Shown piece by piece: positions 1-6,112 of a stretch of 8,861 nt of DNA; within the stretch, counting starts at the first letter, position 1, and each line of letters begins with the position of its first letter. The translations under genes were made by a program, and so were the position numbers. The notes below the pieces were generated by a model that had not been told where the DNA came from, searched no databases, and saw nothing but the letters and a program-made list of their open reading frames with translations. This stretch comes from Woeseia sp. (GTDB lineage: Bacteria; Pseudomonadota; Gammaproteobacteria; Steroidobacterales; Woeseiaceae), in assembly GCA_003229095.1 (NCBI GenBank), contig QIHS01000440.1, forward strand, positions 1-8,861. Reading direction: 5' to 3'.

Positions 1-612
1 CCAGGTATTTAAGGATGCCGCCTTGTAAGTGATAAACATCGCGGAAACCCAGTTCCAGCATCAACGCCGTCGCCTTTTCACAGCGAATGCCACCGGTGCA
101 GAACATGGCCAGTCGCTTGTTCTTGTCCGTATCTGACAGTTTTTCTGCGAACGGCGGAAATTCACGAAAGTTTTGCGTACCTGGGTCAACGGCGTTTCGG
201 AAAGTGCCAACTTCAAATTCATAGTCGTTGCGTGTATCAATGACCAGTGTGTCCGGATCGGAAATCAATGCATTCCATTCATCGACGCCGACATGTTTTC
301 CTGCCCGTTTGTCTGGCCGGATATCCGGCCTGCCCAGCGTGACAATTTCTTTTCTTGTTTTTACACGCATGCGCCGGAACGGGGCATCATCAACGTCGCT
401 CCAGCGGATTGCTCGAGTGACAGGAATTGCGCCAGCCAGTCGAGCACCGATTGCACTGCAGCAGTCGGGCCGGCCAACGTGCCATTAACGCCCTCAGGTG
501 CAACGAGTACGGTTCCCAGCAACGCCGCCTTGTCGCACAGGACCTGTAACCGACGTTTGAGTTTCTCAGGATCTTCAATGTCGGTAAATCTGTAAAACGA
601 CGCGACCCTCAC
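1..612 (-). pseudogene. trhO: TrhO-type rhodanese (tRNA U34 hydroxylase), frame-shifted and truncated by the window edge
   Basis: The family (TrhO/YceA, UPF0176) hydroxylates uridine 34 of some tRNAs to 5-hydroxyuridine, using a rhodanese domain with a catalytic cysteine. The gene starts at a GTG (612-610). The first frame gives the N-terminal ferredoxin-like domain (starts MRVASFYRFTDIED; has VLVAPEGVNGTLAG) and runs to a TAA at 363-361. The rest of the family match lies in another frame: IRWSDVDDAPFRRMRVK, then KEIVTLG, DTRNDYE, the active-site motif MFCTGGIRCEKA and GGILKYL at the window edge, with no stop. The two frames meet between about 426 and 406, where one base appears to be missing. 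The spacing also looks about two residues short of my recollection of the Pseudomonas homologue. The GTG overlaps the plsB stop (GTGA), so translation is probably coupled. It may be a real pseudogene or a sequencing error; an ATG at 370 could restart the second part. Family identification is firm. Confidence 0.85.
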
Positions 613-3086
613 AATCGATCGAACCCCGGACCGGAAAACGTCAGTGACAATATGCTGTGGCGAATTTCTTCACCCAGAACCAGGCGCGCATCTTCGCCGA
701 TACGCTCAATGCCCTCGCCGAATTCAAGAAAACCGGCTTCGTTGCGGCGCACTGCGTCGTTCTCACGCAAGGTACGTATGAAGTCCTGGAATAGCGCTTT
801 GTCGAAGAAATCCGGTGAATGCAAACCGTAGATCATGGCAAGCCGTTGTGCACTTTTCTGGCACAAGCCTTCAAGCTTGGCGCGAGACAGAGCACCGGAC
901 CCATTGCTGAGGAGCAACGCGATAACCAGGTAAAATCGTTGCAGCATCGGCACCATCGACTGCCCGAGCATCATCAGCTGAAAGGCCGGCGCGGATCCCG
1001 ATGGCGGTCTTACGAGCTCGTCTCCATCGCGGGTCAGAATATCCTCGTCAATCAGCGCCTCAATGGCTGTAGCCGTAACATCGTCAATGTCTGCAAACTC
1101 CCACTGCAGTCGCAATTCCTTTTTCATAAACGGGTAAATCATTCGTATCAGGCGTTGCAATTCACTGTGAGCAAGACGCCGACCCTGGATGAAACAGCAA
1201 GCGATCGATGCCGGTATTGCGAAAAGGTGCTGAACGTTATTACGAAAATAGGTCATTAACACGGCTTCGCGCTCTGCCATGCTGACCACATCACCCAGTG
1301 GGTGCGGCGTGCGGCTGATGACATTGAGCTTTTGGCCATGATCGATAATCTCGTCCGGCGTCCATGTCGGTACGGTCACCCGCTCGGAATACTTGAAGCG
1401 CGTCAGAAGTCGAACGCTAAGTGCCAGCTGCGCCCGGAGTTCAAGCTCTCCCATGGCCTGCTTGGGCGTCGATAGCAGCGCATAGGCGAGCAGACTGATT
1501 GGCGTGACTGCAGCCGTCGCATTGATGCCCGTCATAATCGAGCTGCCAAGCTGATCGATAACGTCGCTGACCCATACCGGCTTTTCCTCGCTTTCGTCGC
1601 CGGCATCCCGCCAGTCTGGTTTACGCGAATCCAGTAAGGCGTCCAAGCGAATGGGCTCGCCTATGTTGACGTAAACCTTGCCGAAATATTCACGCAATGA
1701 CTTTATTGACCGAATGAGCCCGAACAGCGATTCTTTTTGTTTGCCGGCACCACCCATCTCAGAGATGAACGAATTGCCCTCAATCAACTTTTCATAGCCA
1801 AAATAAACAGGGATAAACACAACCGGCACACACGGATTTCGAATGTATGAATTGACTGTCATCGCGATCATGCCCGCCTTTGGCGCGAGCAGGCGGCCGG
1901 TTCGGCTGCGACCGCCCTCCACGAAGTATTCTATCGCGTGGCCCCGCGCGAGAATTTGCCCAAGGTACGCGTTGAAAACTGCCGCATAAAGTCGATTGCC
2001 CTTGAAGCTGCGGCGCAGGTAAAACGCGCCAACGCGGCGCAATATTCCGCCGACAAACGGAATGTTTAAATTGATACCCGCCGCGACGTGCGGCAAGCTC
2101 AGGCCCTGGTGATAGACGATGTAACTCAACAACAAATAGTCGAAATGACTACGGTGGCAGGGCACGTAGACGATTTCGTTGTTTTTGGCTTCCTCGTGAA
2201 TGGTTTCAATGTGCTGCACTTCAAGGCCGCCGTAAATGCGGTTCCAGACCCAGCCCAGAAATCGTTCGACAACGCGCACCGTCGGGTAAGAAATATGCGC
2301 CGCAATCTCACGCGCATAGTTGCGCGCTTTCTGCGTCGCGCGCTCCAGCTTGACCCGATCATCGCCTGCTTCGGCATCGATGGCGCCTCGTACCGTCGGG
2401 TCGTTCAACACATCATTGAGCAATGTACGCCGATGCGACAAGTCCGGACCAACGGTAGCGGTGCGGCGTTGTCTGAAGTGCACACGAAGTATCCGCGAGA
2501 CCTTGCGAAAAGAAACTTCGGCCTCATGGCCATTCTGCACAATCGAACTCAGAAGCAAGGGGTTGCTAAAACGCAATAGCGTATTGCGACCCTGAAAAAC
2601 GGTTGCGAAGAATTTTCTGGTACGACCGGCAACGTCCCAGTGCTCGGAAAACAGCAACGTCAGCCAGGAATGTTCTTTCTTCGGTGCACGACCCCAGTAG
2701 ATTCCGACTGGAATCAACAACAGTTCTTTGCCACCTGCCGCAATGCTGGCATCGATTAATCTTTTCAGGCGCCTCGACCCTTCCGCATGTCGGCGGCGAA
2801 AAATAAAACCTCGCATCCGTTTCAAAACGACGATTCGTCGGTTTTCCTGGATGCCGCAAAAATCGATTGCATCAGTGGGTAATGGAAGCTTGTGTTTACG
2901 ACACAGCCGGGCCAGTGCCAGCGTATCTGCGAGGCCGCCTGTTTCGAGTACGTAGCACACTGGCGCGTCGTTGCTCGCCAGCATTGTGGCCGGCTCATCG
3001 GGTTGCACCGCCGGACGGGCCCAGATGCTGAAAACCTTGCCAGCAAACCAGTACCAGGGGCGAAAAAGAAACTGCGTCACTTTCAT
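609..3086 (-). CDS. plsB: Glycerol-3-phosphate 1-O-acyltransferase PlsB
   Basis: PlsB is a membrane-associated enzyme of the inner membrane that moves an acyl group from acyl-ACP or acyl-CoA to the sn-1 position of glycerol-3-phosphate, giving lysophosphatidic acid. The 825-residue protein is close to the E. coli length (about 807) and collinear with it. The four acyltransferase motifs are present: HRSHFD (residues 311-316, catalytic His311 and Asp316), GAFYLRRSF (353-361), FVEGGRSRTG (388-397) and VVFIPVYFGYEKLIE (422-436). The long C-terminal region is intact, including LMTYFRNNVQHLF and PDFFDKALF. The ATG at 3086 matches the family N-terminus, but no clear Shine-Dalgarno precedes it. The stop overlaps the trhO start by 4 nt, so the two are probably cotranscribed. 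No defects seen. Confidence 0.97.
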   Translation of the reverse strand: MKVTQFLFRPWYWFAGKVFSIWARPAVQPDEPATMLASNDAPVCYVLETGGLADTLALARLCRKHKLPLPTDAIDFCGIQENRRIVVLKRMRGFIFRRRHAEGSRRLKRLIDASIAAGGKELLLIPVGIYWGRAPKKEHSWLTLLFSEHWDVAGRTRKFFATVFQGRNTLLRFSNPLLLSSIVQNGHEAEVSFRKVSRILRVHFRQRRTATVGPDLSHRRTLLNDVLNDPTVRGAIDAEAGDDRVKLERATQKARNYAREIAAHISYPTVRVVERFLGWVWNRIYGGLEVQHIETIHEEAKNNEIVYVPCHRSHFDYLLLSYIVYHQGLSLPHVAAGINLNIPFVGGILRRVGAFYLRRSFKGNRLYAAVFNAYLGQILARGHAIEYFVEGGRSRTGRLLAPKAGMIAMTVNSYIRNPCVPVVFIPVYFGYEKLIEGNSFISEMGGAGKQKESLFGLIRSIKSLREYFGKVYVNIGEPIRLDALLDSRKPDWRDAGDESEEKPVWVSDVIDQLGSSIMTGINATAAVTPISLLAYALLSTPKQAMGELELRAQLALSVRLLTRFKYSERVTVPTWTPDEIIDHGQKLNVISRTPHPLGDVVSMAEREAVLMTYFRNNVQHLFAIPASIACCFIQGRRLAHSELQRLIRMIYPFMKKELRLQWEFADIDDVTATAIEALIDEDILTRDGDELVRPPSGSAPAFQLMMLGQSMVPMLQRFYLVIALLLSNGSGALSRAKLEGLCQKSAQRLAMIYGLHSPDFFDKALFQDFIRTLRENDAVRRNEAGFLEFGEGIERIGEDARLVLGEEIRHSILSLTFSGPGFDRL

Positions 3087-3095
3087 CGGATGCCA

Positions 3096-3123
3096 ATATT
3101 ACCCGGAAACACTGCGGTGCAAA
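3096..3123 (-). promoter_or_regulatory. Possible plsB promoter close to the start codon
   Basis: On the minus strand TTTGCA (3123-3118, 4 of 6 matches to the -35 consensus) is followed after 16 nt by TAATAT (3101-3096, 4 of 6 to the -10). The -10 ends only 9 nt before the plsB ATG, so a transcript from it would have almost no leader. That would fit the lack of a ribosome binding site. The match is weak and unsupported by experiment. Confidence 0.25.
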
Positions 3124-3153
3124 CCATTGATTTTCTTGTTTTCCCGGCTTTTG

Positions 3154-3203
3154 CTGTCGACAGAATGAAGCGATCCAATCGGACTCGCTGATTCGTCAAT
3201 CAG
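3154..3203 (-). promoter_or_regulatory. Cluster of dyads between the lipoprotein gene and plsB
   Basis: Three dyad symmetries lie in 50 bp. CTGATT-CGTC-AATCAG (3188-3203) overlaps the lipoprotein stop codon. A bulged hairpin (3169-3189) reads AGCGAGTCC, loop GATT, GGATCGCT on the minus strand. A perfect 10-bp palindrome CTGTCGACAG is at 3154-3163. No U-rich tract follows on the transcribed strand, so this is not a convincing intrinsic terminator. It could be a stem-loop that stabilises or attenuates the upstream mRNA, or an operator for plsB. The dyads are seen directly; any function is inferred. Confidence 0.3.
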
Positions 3204-3424
3204 GGCTCCTTTGCGGTTTTCTCTGCTTCCTCAAGTGCCTTGTCGATTGCCTCTTTTTGTTCCTGAAGCTTGAGCTCGACTTCTTTTGCTCTGTCCAATG
3301 CCTGGTTGTAGTCGTCAGCAATCTCTTTGCCGATGGTCTCGGCGCGTTCTTCGAGCTCTTCTGGCTCGTCGGAACTGCAGGCGAAAACCAACATCGACAG
3401 GATGACTGCGAGTAATATTTTCAT
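3200..3424 (-). CDS. Small coiled-coil lipoprotein
   Basis: A 74-residue protein with a short lipoprotein signal peptide: MK, hydrophobic stretch ILLAVILSMLVFA, then Cys16. The lipobox LVFAC is slightly off consensus, with Phe at -2. Ser17 and Ser18 follow the cysteine, with no Asp at +2, so sorting to the outer membrane is expected by the E. coli rule. The mature part is almost entirely charged helix rich in Glu, Lys, Ala and Leu with no aromatic core apart from one Tyr, and suggests a coiled coil or a long amphipathic helix. An AAGGA Shine-Dalgarno sits 8 nt before the ATG. It lies 13 nt after the hydrolase gene and is probably the last gene of that operon. I do not recognise a named family; function unknown. 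Confidence 0.8.
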   Translation of the reverse strand: MKILLAVILSMLVFACSSDEPEELEERAETIGKEIADDYNQALDRAKEVELKLQEQKEAIDKALEEAEKTAKEP

Positions 3425-3437
3425 TTCGGGATTCCTT

Positions 3438-3947
3438 TTAGTGTTCGGCTTGTTCGCTAATAAACCGGGCCAGGTGAACGACTATCTCGTTAATGTTGCC
3501 GGTAAGTCGATGATCGCCATCAACGATGATCAGTGTCGCTGCGCATGCCCTGGCAAAACGAATGCTGTTTTCGACCGGGACAATATCATCGTGCCAGCCG
3601 TGCACGATGCAGATTGGAATTCCCGGCGCCCCTGGCGTCAGTTCTTCGTAGCCCGCCATGTAGTAGGCTGGCGCCAGGACAAACAGTCCGGTGGCGTTCG
3701 TTTTCGTCGCGGCTGCGGTGGCAACGTGCCCGCCCATGCTTGAGCCGACAAGCACAAGTGGTGCGGGAATGTCCACACAGAAATTAATCAACTTCTGTAC
3801 TCGCTCGGTCGGATCGGCAATTCCCTGATAGTCGACGCTGTCCGCCGCGCAGCCAAGTTCGCGCGCAGCGGCTGCCATTGCCTTGATTTTACTTCCCCAT
3901 GGTCCACTTTCCTGACCATGCGAAAATATGACCGTTGGCTGCGTCAT
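3438..3947 (-). CDS. Small alpha/beta-fold hydrolase
   Basis: A compact 169-residue alpha/beta hydrolase with no lid domain, probably cytoplasmic since no signal peptide is visible. The oxyanion-side motif VIFSHGQESGPWGSK is at residues 6-20. The nucleophile elbow is GSSMGG (68-73, nucleophile Ser70), the acid is probably Asp120 in HGWHDDIVP (116-124), and the catalytic His is His146 in DGDHRL. All three triad positions are present, so it should be active. It resembles the short YqiA/YcfP-like esterase group and dienelactone-hydrolase-like proteins, but the substrate cannot be told. The ATG overlaps the stop of the upstream gene (ATGA), and GAAGG lies 9 nt before it, indicating coupled translation with the HCCA-isomerase-like protein. 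Both may act on the same class of small molecule; that is inference only. Confidence 0.88.
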   Translation of the reverse strand: MTQPTVIFSHGQESGPWGSKIKAMAAAARELGCAADSVDYQGIADPTERVQKLINFCVDIPAPLVLVGSSMGGHVATAAATKTNATGLFVLAPAYYMAGYEELTPGAPGIPICIVHGWHDDIVPVENSIRFARACAATLIIVDGDHRLTGNINEIVVHLARFISEQAEH

Positions 3948-5281
3948 ATCATGATGCCTTCGCCGCCGTGACAGAGATCTTCAATCTTGCGTGCCAGTAA
4001 CCAGTCACGATCTTGTCCCCAGAATACCTGGTCTCCAATCTTCAGAACCGGCACACCCCACTGGCCCGCCTCAGTCAATATCTCCCGGTTCGCTGCTGCG
4101 AAGGCGCGCCACTTTTCGTCTCGCATTGCCTTTTCCAGGTCGGGCCAAAAAAGGCCCGCACGCTCCGCGACAACTTGCATGCCCTCATCGGTTGCAACGT
4201 CAACTGCATTCGAAAAAATCGCCCTGCCGGCTTCGGTGAGAAAATCGCGTTCGCGGCCTTCTTGCATGGCGTAGTACAAAGCGGCAATACAGCGTTCCGC
4301 GCCCGGACCGACGGGATCCGCAATTTTTCCAAACGGTATGCCATGTCGTTGCGCTTCTCTGTTGGCATCCTTGACGATGTACACAAGCTTTTGTCGAGGA
4401 ACGTTCAACCCGCGCATCACCATGGGCAACACAGGCCTGACCAATAGTTTCAATCCGAAAGCGTCAGCAATTGCGAAAGCGTTTTTGAGGACGAGGTATG
4501 AATAAGGGCTGCGGAAAGAGTGAAACAGTTCGAGCGGTGGCAGGGATTCTGCCGATGCAGGAATCGTCGCGGGCAGATTCAGTTGCATTGCCTGCTGTAT
4601 CGAAGCGATCTCGGGCACGGGTTCATCAAAACGATTTAAACCCTGGTGGTCGAACTGCTCAACGAGGTAGTGCAGTCGATCGACGCCCCAATACCATTCG
4701 CCCATATAATTCATGGTGGCGCAGTTATAGTGGCCAAGTTTCCGCAGCAGCAATTGGTTCTTGCCAACCAGGACGTTGGTTTCAGCGGTCTCACTGTAGG
4801 TGCGCCCCATGATTCGTGTTACCGCCTCTGAATCGCCCCGCCAGTAAGCCGTCAACACCGAGATGAAGGTTTGGCCGAAATCTTCTTCCTCGTGCTCACC
4901 AACCAGAAACTCAAGTAAGGGCCGACGGAATTCAACTGCCGGTGCATCGCCTTTATCCAGGAAGGGCACGCCGAATTCCCGGGCAAGCAGCGCGCAGTCT
5001 TCGATTGAATATTCAGCGAGCAGCGCAGGCTCCGGTGCGTACTCTCCACGCAGTGCCTGGCACAAGTAGAATCGAAACTGCACATTTTGATAACGCTGCA
5101 TTACGTGCACAAGATAGTGCCCGAGTAAATAGGAATAGGGATCGTCGAGCTGCAGAAATACAGAAACAACCCGCCTCCTGAATGTCAGCCGGCGGAACAA
5201 TTCGAAAAGAGAGCGCTTTACGTTTATGCAACGCTCATTGAGGAGATAGCTCAGGTATAGAGAGCGCAATTTACGTTTCAT
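3944..5281 (-). CDS. Tandem DsbA-fold protein related to HCCA isomerase / GST kappa
   Basis: A 445-residue cytoplasmic protein made of two copies of the 2-hydroxychromene-2-carboxylate isomerase/GST-kappa domain (DsbA-type thioredoxin fold); family members usually have about 200 residues. Copy 1 covers about 36-215 and copy 2 about 248-435. Each begins with a strand and a P-Y-S-Y-L helix start (DDPYSYLL at 46-53; RSPYSYLV at 257-264) and ends with WG-x-DR (198-202; 421-425). Copy 2 keeps Ser258, which matches the catalytic Ser of GST kappa and HCCA isomerase, and a VPV (410-412) at the cis-proline site. Copy 1 has Asp47 in place of Ser and CAT near 188 in place of the cis-Pro, so it is probably non-catalytic. 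Neither copy has CXXC, so it is not a disulfide oxidase. The ATG directly abuts the ATL stop, with GAGG 5 nt upstream. Substrate unknown; a glutathione-dependent isomerase or transferase role is possible. Confidence 0.87.
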   Translation of the reverse strand: MKRKLRSLYLSYLLNERCINVKRSLFELFRRLTFRRRVVSVFLQLDDPYSYLLGHYLVHVMQRYQNVQFRFYLCQALRGEYAPEPALLAEYSIEDCALLAREFGVPFLDKGDAPAVEFRRPLLEFLVGEHEEEDFGQTFISVLTAYWRGDSEAVTRIMGRTYSETAETNVLVGKNQLLLRKLGHYNCATMNYMGEWYWGVDRLHYLVEQFDHQGLNRFDEPVPEIASIQQAMQLNLPATIPASAESLPPLELFHSFRSPYSYLVLKNAFAIADAFGLKLLVRPVLPMVMRGLNVPRQKLVYIVKDANREAQRHGIPFGKIADPVGPGAERCIAALYYAMQEGRERDFLTEAGRAIFSNAVDVATDEGMQVVAERAGLFWPDLEKAMRDEKWRAFAAANREILTEAGQWGVPVLKIGDQVFWGQDRDWLLARKIEDLCHGGEGIMI

Positions 5282-5647
5282 TCAATCCTCGTCCCAGGCT
5301 GCACTGGGTTTCCAGAGAAACTCATCCAGGTCCGGTTGCCAGCGATACTTTTTCATGTCGATTCGACCGTTCAGAATCGCAACATCTTCCTTCGCCAATC
5401 GTTTGCTTTGCAGGTTGAATGCATCGCTGCCCGCTTTGAATGCAATTTTTCCCGACGCCTGGATCACACGATGCCAGGGCACGCTATGCCCTGATGGCAG
5501 GTGGCGGAGCGCATAGCCAACCTGTCGCGCCCCGCGCGGGATGCCGGCAATGTCCGCAATCTGGCCGTAGCTTGCCACCGAGCCCTCCGGGATATCACAG
5601 ATCGCAGCCCTGATGCGCTCGTTCCTCTTCTCGGTACTGACTTTCAT
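5282..5647 (-). CDS. atl: Alkyltransferase-like (ATL) DNA damage-recognition protein
   Basis: ATL proteins are MGMT homologues that bind O6-alkylguanine, flip the base out and hand the lesion to nucleotide excision repair without removing the alkyl group. The diagnostic feature is PWHRVI (residues 57-62): Trp58 replaces the alkyl-accepting Cys of PCHRV in true O6-alkylguanine-DNA alkyltransferases. Other conserved parts are EGSVASYGQIA (Tyr27), the helix-turn-helix motif GARQVGYALR (Arg41 as the expected arginine finger) and the C-terminal KKYRWQP. At 121 residues it is close to E. coli YbaZ and fission-yeast Atl1, with a short acidic extension. I chose the ATG at 5647; a TTG nine bases upstream would add three residues but has no better ribosome site. 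It is the first gene of the four-gene set. A methyl-acceptor role can be excluded from the motif. Confidence 0.93.
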   Translation of the reverse strand: MKVSTEKRNERIRAAICDIPEGSVASYGQIADIAGIPRGARQVGYALRHLPSGHSVPWHRVIQASGKIAFKAGSDAFNLQSKRLAKEDVAILNGRIDMKKYRWQPDLDEFLWKPSAAWDED

Positions 5648-5686
5648 CAAGCCCAAATGATACCGAAATACGATATAAAAATCAGT

Positions 5687-5715
5687 TAGATAGAGCCTTC
5701 ACCCCAAATTCTCAA
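5687..5715 (-). promoter_or_regulatory. Possible promoter of the ATL operon, with its -35 in the repeat element
   Basis: On the minus strand TTGAGA (5715-5710, 5 of 6 matches to TTGACA) is followed after exactly 17 nt by TATCTA (5692-5687, 3 of 6 matches to TATAAT). Transcription would begin near 5680, leaving a leader of about 33 nt before the ATG at 5647. The -35 is just inside the palindromic element and the -10 is outside. This is a consensus comparison by eye, not proof. Confidence 0.3.
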
Positions 5716-5861
5716 ATTCAGGACATCCATAGTTCTCGATTTCAGCGAATTCAGGACATCCATCAAACTGAAAATCCATTTCTGGTTGAAAATGGCAGAA
5801 ATAGAATCATGCAAATAGTGGATGTCCCTATTCAACGAATAATGGATGTCCTTATTTGGGG
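5702..5861. repeat. Nested palindromic MITE/REP-like element
   Basis: The outer ends are a perfect 8-bp inverted repeat, CCCCAAAT (5702-5709) and ATTTGGGG (5854-5861). Inside, the core GGACATCCA occurs twice on the left (5721-5729 and 5754-5762) and its complement TGGATGTCC twice on the right (5819-5827 and 5843-5851). The outer cores pair over 11 bp (AGGACATCCAT). The two left copies share 16 identical bases (5715-5730 and 5748-5763). The centre carries another hairpin, CCATTT (5776-5781) with AAATGG (5790-5795). The whole could fold into one long interrupted cruciform. It encodes no transposase, so it looks like a non-autonomous element mobilised in trans. An IS200/RAYT-type transposase is my guess, from general resemblance only. 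Confidence 0.65.
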
Positions 5862-5884
5862 CGATGGATATTTGGGGCGATGGA
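5854..5884 (+). repeat. 15-bp direct repeat at the element's right edge
   Basis: ATTTGGGGCGATGGA occurs at 5854-5868 and again, exactly, at 5870-5884, a period of 16 bp. The first copy includes the right terminal ATTTGGGG of the palindromic element. The second supplies the ATG (5880-5882) of the small plus-strand ORF. It could be a replication-slippage duplication or a trace of the element's insertion or excision. Confidence 0.8.
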
Positions 5885-5981
5885 AAAAGCAGCTATTGGT
5901 GCTTTGATTGGCGGGCTAATAGGCCTTTTCAGTTTTTTGTCTGCCCGACGCGAGAAAAAGGACCAGGGAGCCTCTGATTAA
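5880..5981 (+). CDS. Possible small single-helix membrane peptide
   Basis: An ATG-to-TAA frame of 33 codons, the only plausible plus-strand coding frame in the window. The peptide begins MEKAAIGALIGGLIGLFSFL, a hydrophobic helix with a small-residue (Gly/Ala) face, followed by a basic stretch ARREKK and a polar tail. That is the pattern of a one-pass membrane miniprotein with the positive end in the cytoplasm. No good Shine-Dalgarno is seen: GGGG is only 2 nt before the ATG. An in-frame TTG at 5856 is an alternative start. I do not recognise a family. It could be a real small protein, a type I toxin-like peptide, or a remnant of a longer gene cut by the adjacent repeat element. Confidence is low because of its length. 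Confidence 0.35.
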   Translation: MEKAAIGALIGGLIGLFSFLSARREKKDQGASD

Positions 5982-6018
5982 CTCTGGGTGAGAGCCGCGA
6001 AGATGAACTGTGAACCGT

Positions 6019-6112
6019 TCAACGCATTCCCAATCGAGCCTGAATTTCCTTTTTAGCGTCTCGCAGCACCGTGTCACGATCAAGGCTGTCCAGAATCTCG
6101 TTCACAACCCCC
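6019..6112 (-). pseudogene. Displaced C-terminal end of the DUF697 GTPase
   Basis: This frame, open to a TGA at 6021-6019, encodes VVNEILDSLDRDTVLRDAKK followed by EIQARLGMR. It fits the usual C-terminal tail of GTPases of this type: a V-V-x-E-I-L helix, an L-D-R-D turn and a final E-I-x-A-R-L helix. It is one base out of frame with the GTPase body. Removing one G from the run of five (minus strand; C5 at 6108-6112 on the plus strand) joins the two as GDGG-VVNEIL, giving a 450-residue protein. It is not an independent gene. Confidence 0.8.

Larger units (their letters stand above)
5657..6018. other. Intergenic accessory patch
   Basis: About 360 bp lie between the second GTPase gene and the ATL gene. 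From the GTPase side they hold about 37 bp with no feature, a plus-strand ORF for a small hydrophobic peptide (5880-5981), a 15-bp direct repeat, a nested palindromic element (5702-5861), and about 45 bp of AT-rich leader before the ATL start. I found no intrinsic terminator and no tRNA or transposase gene. The patch is visibly richer in A and T than the flanking genes, as expected for inserted or non-coding DNA. Confidence 0.7.

Noticed and set aside
173..595. Plus-strand open frame of 140 codons over trhO
   Set aside because: The minus strand here encodes recognisable TrhO segments in both frames; the plus frame has no family signature.
2088..2579. Plus-strand open frame of 163 codons
   Set aside because: Antisense to the most conserved part of plsB, including the catalytic HRSHFD region.
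3154..3163. CTGTCGACAG as an SOS (LexA) box
   Set aside because: A LexA site needs eight bases between CTGT and ACAG; here there are only two.
3169..3203. Intrinsic terminator after the lipoprotein gene
   Set aside because: Hairpins are present but no U-rich run follows on the transcribed strand.
5282..5647. True O6-methylguanine-DNA methyltransferase (Ogt)
   Set aside because: The acceptor cysteine is replaced by Trp (PWHRVI), which defines the non-enzymatic ATL group.
5699..5779. Minus-strand mini-ORF of 26 codons containing GCPEF twice
   Set aside because: The repeat in the peptide is just the 33-bp spaced DNA repeat read in frame; there is no Shine-Dalgarno, and the frame lies inside the palindromic element.
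5715..5851. Possible CRISPR array from repeated GGACATCCA units
   Set aside because: Only two direct copies and two inverted ones, with unequal spacers of 17-56 bp and no cas genes. The inverted arrangement fits a palindromic element.
5864..5980. Plus-strand frame of 38 codons starting at the first copy of the direct repeat
   Set aside because: It overlaps the hydrophobic mini-ORF in another frame and gives a polar, Trp/Cys-rich peptide without any recognisable pattern.
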